7,366 nt of DNA from Bacillota bacterium (GTDB taxonomy: Bacteria > Bacillota > Clostridia > Lachnospirales > CAG-274): contig JAGAHK010000088.1 in NCBI GenBank assembly GCA_017627115.1, positions 1 through 7,366 on the forward strand. The letters are read 5' to 3'. Position 1 is the first letter of the stretch. Every line of letters begins with the position of its first letter. Shown here one piece after another: positions 5,302 to 7,366 of this stretch. The notes under the pieces were generated by a model, which ran no database searches, was not told the DNA's origin, and saw only the letters and a list, made by a program, of their open reading frames with translations. The position numbers and the translations under genes are program-made.

Positions 5302-7366
5302 TTATCTGGGGTTCTTGATGTTAGCCTGTGCAGCTGCAAGACGCGCGATCGGCACGCGGAAAGGTGAACAGGAAACATAGGTAAGACCAACATTATGACA
5401 GAACTCAACGCTTGAAGGATCGCCGCCGTGCTCGCCGCAGATACCGAGTTTGATGTCGGGTCTTGTCTGCTTGCCAAGCTCAACAGCCATTTTAACAAGC
5501 TTGCCAACGCCTGTCTGGTCAAGTCTTGCAAACGGATCTGCCTCGTAGATGTTCTTGTCATAGTAAGCGTCAAGGAACTTACCTGCATCATCACGGGAGA
5601 AACCGAATGTCATCTGTGTAAGGTCATTTGTACCGAAGCTGAAGAACTCTGCTTCTTTTGCGATAGCATCAGCTGTGAGAGCCGCGCGCGGTATCTCTAT
5701 CATAGTACCTACCTGGTATTTAAGGTCAACGCCTGCCTTTGCGATCTCCTCATCTGCTGTCTTAACAACAATGCCCTTAACATATGCAAGCTCTTTCACT
5801 TCGCCTACAAGAGGTATCATGATCTCGGGAACGATGTTCCATTCGGGATGAGCCTTGCTTACGTTAATAGCGGCCTTGATAACGGCGCGTGTCTGCATTG
5901 CTGCGATCTCGGGATAGGTAACAGCAAGACGGCAGCCTCTGTGACCCATCATCGGATTGAATTCGTGCAGTGAAGAAATGATGTTCTTGATGTCTGCAAC
6001 GCTCTTGCCCTGTGTTTTTGCAAGAAGTTCGATATCGGCTTCTTCTGTGGGTACGAATTCATGTAAAGGAGGATCGAGGAAACGAATGTTAACGCCCTTG
6101 CCTTCCATAGTTTCATATAATTTTTCAAAGTCGCCCTGCTGCATAGGTTCAAGCTTTGCAAGTGCGGCTTCTCTTTCTTCAACTGTGTCGGAGCAGATCA
6201 TTTCACGGATAGCCGAAATTCTGTCGGGTTCGAAGAACATATGCTCTGTACGGCAAAGACCGATACCCTCCGCACCAAAATCAACAGCCTGCTTTGCATC
6301 TCTCGGTGTATCTGCGTTTGTTCTTACTTTAAGAGCGCGGTACTTATCAGCCCATGCCATTATTCTGCCGAACTCACCGCCAATGGAAGCAGCAACTGTC
6401 TTGATAGCTTCACCGTAGATGTTGCCTGTTGAACCGTCAAGAGAGATCCAGTCGCCCTCTGTGTAAGTTCTGCCTGCAAGCTCGAATTTCTTTGCTTCTT
6501 CGTTTATCTTTATCTCGCCGCAGCCGGATACACAGCATGTGCCCATACCGCGTGCAACAACTGCCGCATGAGAAGTCATACCGCCGCGAACTGTAAGGAT
6601 ACCCTGTGCATAGTTCATACCCTCTATATCCTCGGGTGATGTTTCAAGACGTACAAGAACGACCTTTTCGCCCAACTTGCCCTGCTTAACAGCATCTTCC
6701 GCTGTGAAAACTATCTTGCCGCAAGCTGCGCCCGGAGATGCAGCAAGTGCTGTGGCAACAGGTGTTGCAGCCTTTAAAGCATCAGCATCGAACTGCGGAT
6801 GAAGAAGTGCGTCAAGCTGCTTGGGATCTATCATAAGAACAGCCTGTTTTTCGTCTATCATACCTTCGTCAACAAGGTCACAGGCAATTTTAAGAGCAGC
6901 AGCAGCCGTTCTCTTGCCGTTACGTGTCTGGAGCATATAAAGCTTCTTGTCTTCGATAGTGAATTCCATATCCTGCATATCACGGTAATGGTCTTCAAGT
7001 TTCTTGCAAATATCAACAAACTGTGCATATGCTTCGGGCATAACTTCCTTGAGCTGGTCTATAGTCTGAGGTGTTCTGACACCGGCAACAACGTCCTCGC
7101 CCTGTGCATTCATAAGGAATTCGCCGTAAAGCTTCTTTTCGCCTGTTGCGGGGTTTCTTGTGAAAGCAACACCCGTACCGGATGTATCGCCCATATTACC
7201 GAATACCATCGACTGTACGTTAACTGCGGTACCCCATGAACCGGGGATATCGTTCATTCTTCTGTAGTAGATAGCGCGAGGGTTGTTCCATGAACGGAAT
7301 ACTGCCTTGATTGCGCCGTAGAGCTGCTCCTTGGGATCGGTGGGGAAATCCTTGCCGATCTTGTTC
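5302..7366 (-). CDS. ppdK: Pyruvate, phosphate dikinase (partial, N-terminus off the window)
   Basis: The reading frame stays open from the right window edge to the TAA at 5304-5302, giving 687 visible residues. The enzyme interconverts pyruvate, ATP and Pi with phosphoenolpyruvate, AMP and PPi. Visible parts in order are as follows. The later part of the ATP-grasp nucleotide domain holds FPTDPKEQL, GSWGTAVNVQ and TGVAFTRNPATGE. The swivelling phosphohistidine domain holds GGMTSHAAVVARG, with catalytic His266 of the fragment (bases 6568-6570) and the threonine two residues earlier that is the PDRP phosphorylation site in plant enzymes. The PEP/pyruvate TIM barrel holds GIGLCRTEHMFF, FLDPPLHEF, MGHRGCRLA, SFGTNDLTQMTFGFSRDD and GICGEHGG with the proton-donating Cys643. 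Aligned to Clostridium symbiosum PPDK (His455, Cys831), about 189 N-terminal residues are missing, implying a full length near 876. The internal Met at 7257 is not the start, since conserved sequence continues upstream. In anaerobes the enzyme can serve PPi-linked glycolysis or PEP synthesis. It converges on ppk and is a separate transcription unit. Confidence 0.98.
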   Translation of the reverse strand, partial: NKIGKDFPTDPKEQLYGAIKAVFRSWNNPRAIYYRRMNDIPGSWGTAVNVQSMVFGNMGDTSGTGVAFTRNPATGEKKLYGEFLMNAQGEDVVAGVRTPQTIDQLKEVMPEAYAQFVDICKKLEDHYRDMQDMEFTIEDKKLYMLQTRNGKRTAAAALKIACDLVDEGMIDEKQAVLMIDPKQLDALLHPQFDADALKAATPVATALAASPGAACGKIVFTAEDAVKQGKLGEKVVLVRLETSPEDIEGMNYAQGILTVRGGMTSHAAVVARGMGTCCVSGCGEIKINEEAKKFELAGRTYTEGDWISLDGSTGNIYGEAIKTVAASIGGEFGRIMAWADKYRALKVRTNADTPRDAKQAVDFGAEGIGLCRTEHMFFEPDRISAIREMICSDTVEEREAALAKLEPMQQGDFEKLYETMEGKGVNIRFLDPPLHEFVPTEEADIELLAKTQGKSVADIKNIISSLHEFNPMMGHRGCRLAVTYPEIAAMQTRAVIKAAINVSKAHPEWNIVPEIMIPLVGEVKELAYVKGIVVKTADEEIAKAGVDLKYQVGTMIEIPRAALTADAIAKEAEFFSFGTNDLTQMTFGFSRDDAGKFLDAYYDKNIYEADPFARLDQTGVGKLVKMAVELGKQTRPDIKLGICGEHGGDPSSVEFCHNVGLTYVSCSPFRVPIARLAAAQANIKNPR

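Noticed and set aside
5428..5973. A 181-codon plus-strand open frame antisense to ppdK
   Set aside because: It lies wholly inside the strongly conserved PPDK barrel domain on the opposite strand. Its translation is cysteine-rich with no recognisable domain, as expected for a shadow frame.
6799..7239. A 146-codon plus-strand open frame opposite ppdK
   Set aside because: It overlaps conserved PPDK codons completely and has no good ribosome binding site or family resemblance.
5302..7257. Treating the Met at 7257 as the true ppdK start
   Set aside because: The 36 codons upstream in the same frame encode conserved PPDK sequence (FPTDPKEQL, FRSWNNPRAIYYRR), so the gene continues past the window edge.

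Overview
The window looks like chromosomal DNA of a low-to-moderate-GC Gram-positive anaerobe, most likely a Clostridia (Ruminococcaceae/Oscillospiraceae-like) bacterium. The signs are strong AAAGGAG-type ribosome binding sites, extended -10 promoters, AT-rich spacers, and a pyruvate phosphate dikinase that matches the Clostridium symbiosum enzyme in motif spacing. The taxonomic call is inference. I see no mobile element, RNA gene, CRISPR array or phage gene.

Layout: (1) Bases 1-1362, minus strand: the 5' part of a gene for a Na+/phosphate cotransporter with a PhoU-like tail, cut by the left window edge. (2) Bases 1363-1622: a very AT-rich divergent promoter region with one extended -10 element in each direction. 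(3) Bases 1623-5208, plus strand: a two-gene operon, a Ppx/GppA-family protein followed one base later by a complete polyphosphate kinase (ppk1). (4) Bases 5209-5301: a short convergent spacer with two hairpins that can serve as terminators. (5) Bases 5302-7366, minus strand: the 3' three-quarters of pyruvate phosphate dikinase (ppdK), cut by the right edge.

Taken together this is a phosphate-handling neighbourhood. The cotransporter moves inorganic phosphate across the membrane, Ppk1 stores the terminal phosphate of ATP as polyphosphate, the Ppx-like protein would be expected to break down or sense polyphosphate, and PPDK connects Pi/PPi to glycolysis. That the four act as one physiological unit is inference; only the ppx-ppk pair is clearly an operon.

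Most of the content is familiar. The item most worth a second look is the Ppx-like protein. Its fold-level motifs are present, but several residues expected in the phosphatase active site and the central HD pair of its C-terminal HD-like domain are replaced, while the adjacent Ppk1 keeps all its catalytic residues. It may be a regulatory or substrate-altered pseudoenzyme encoded with an intact kinase.
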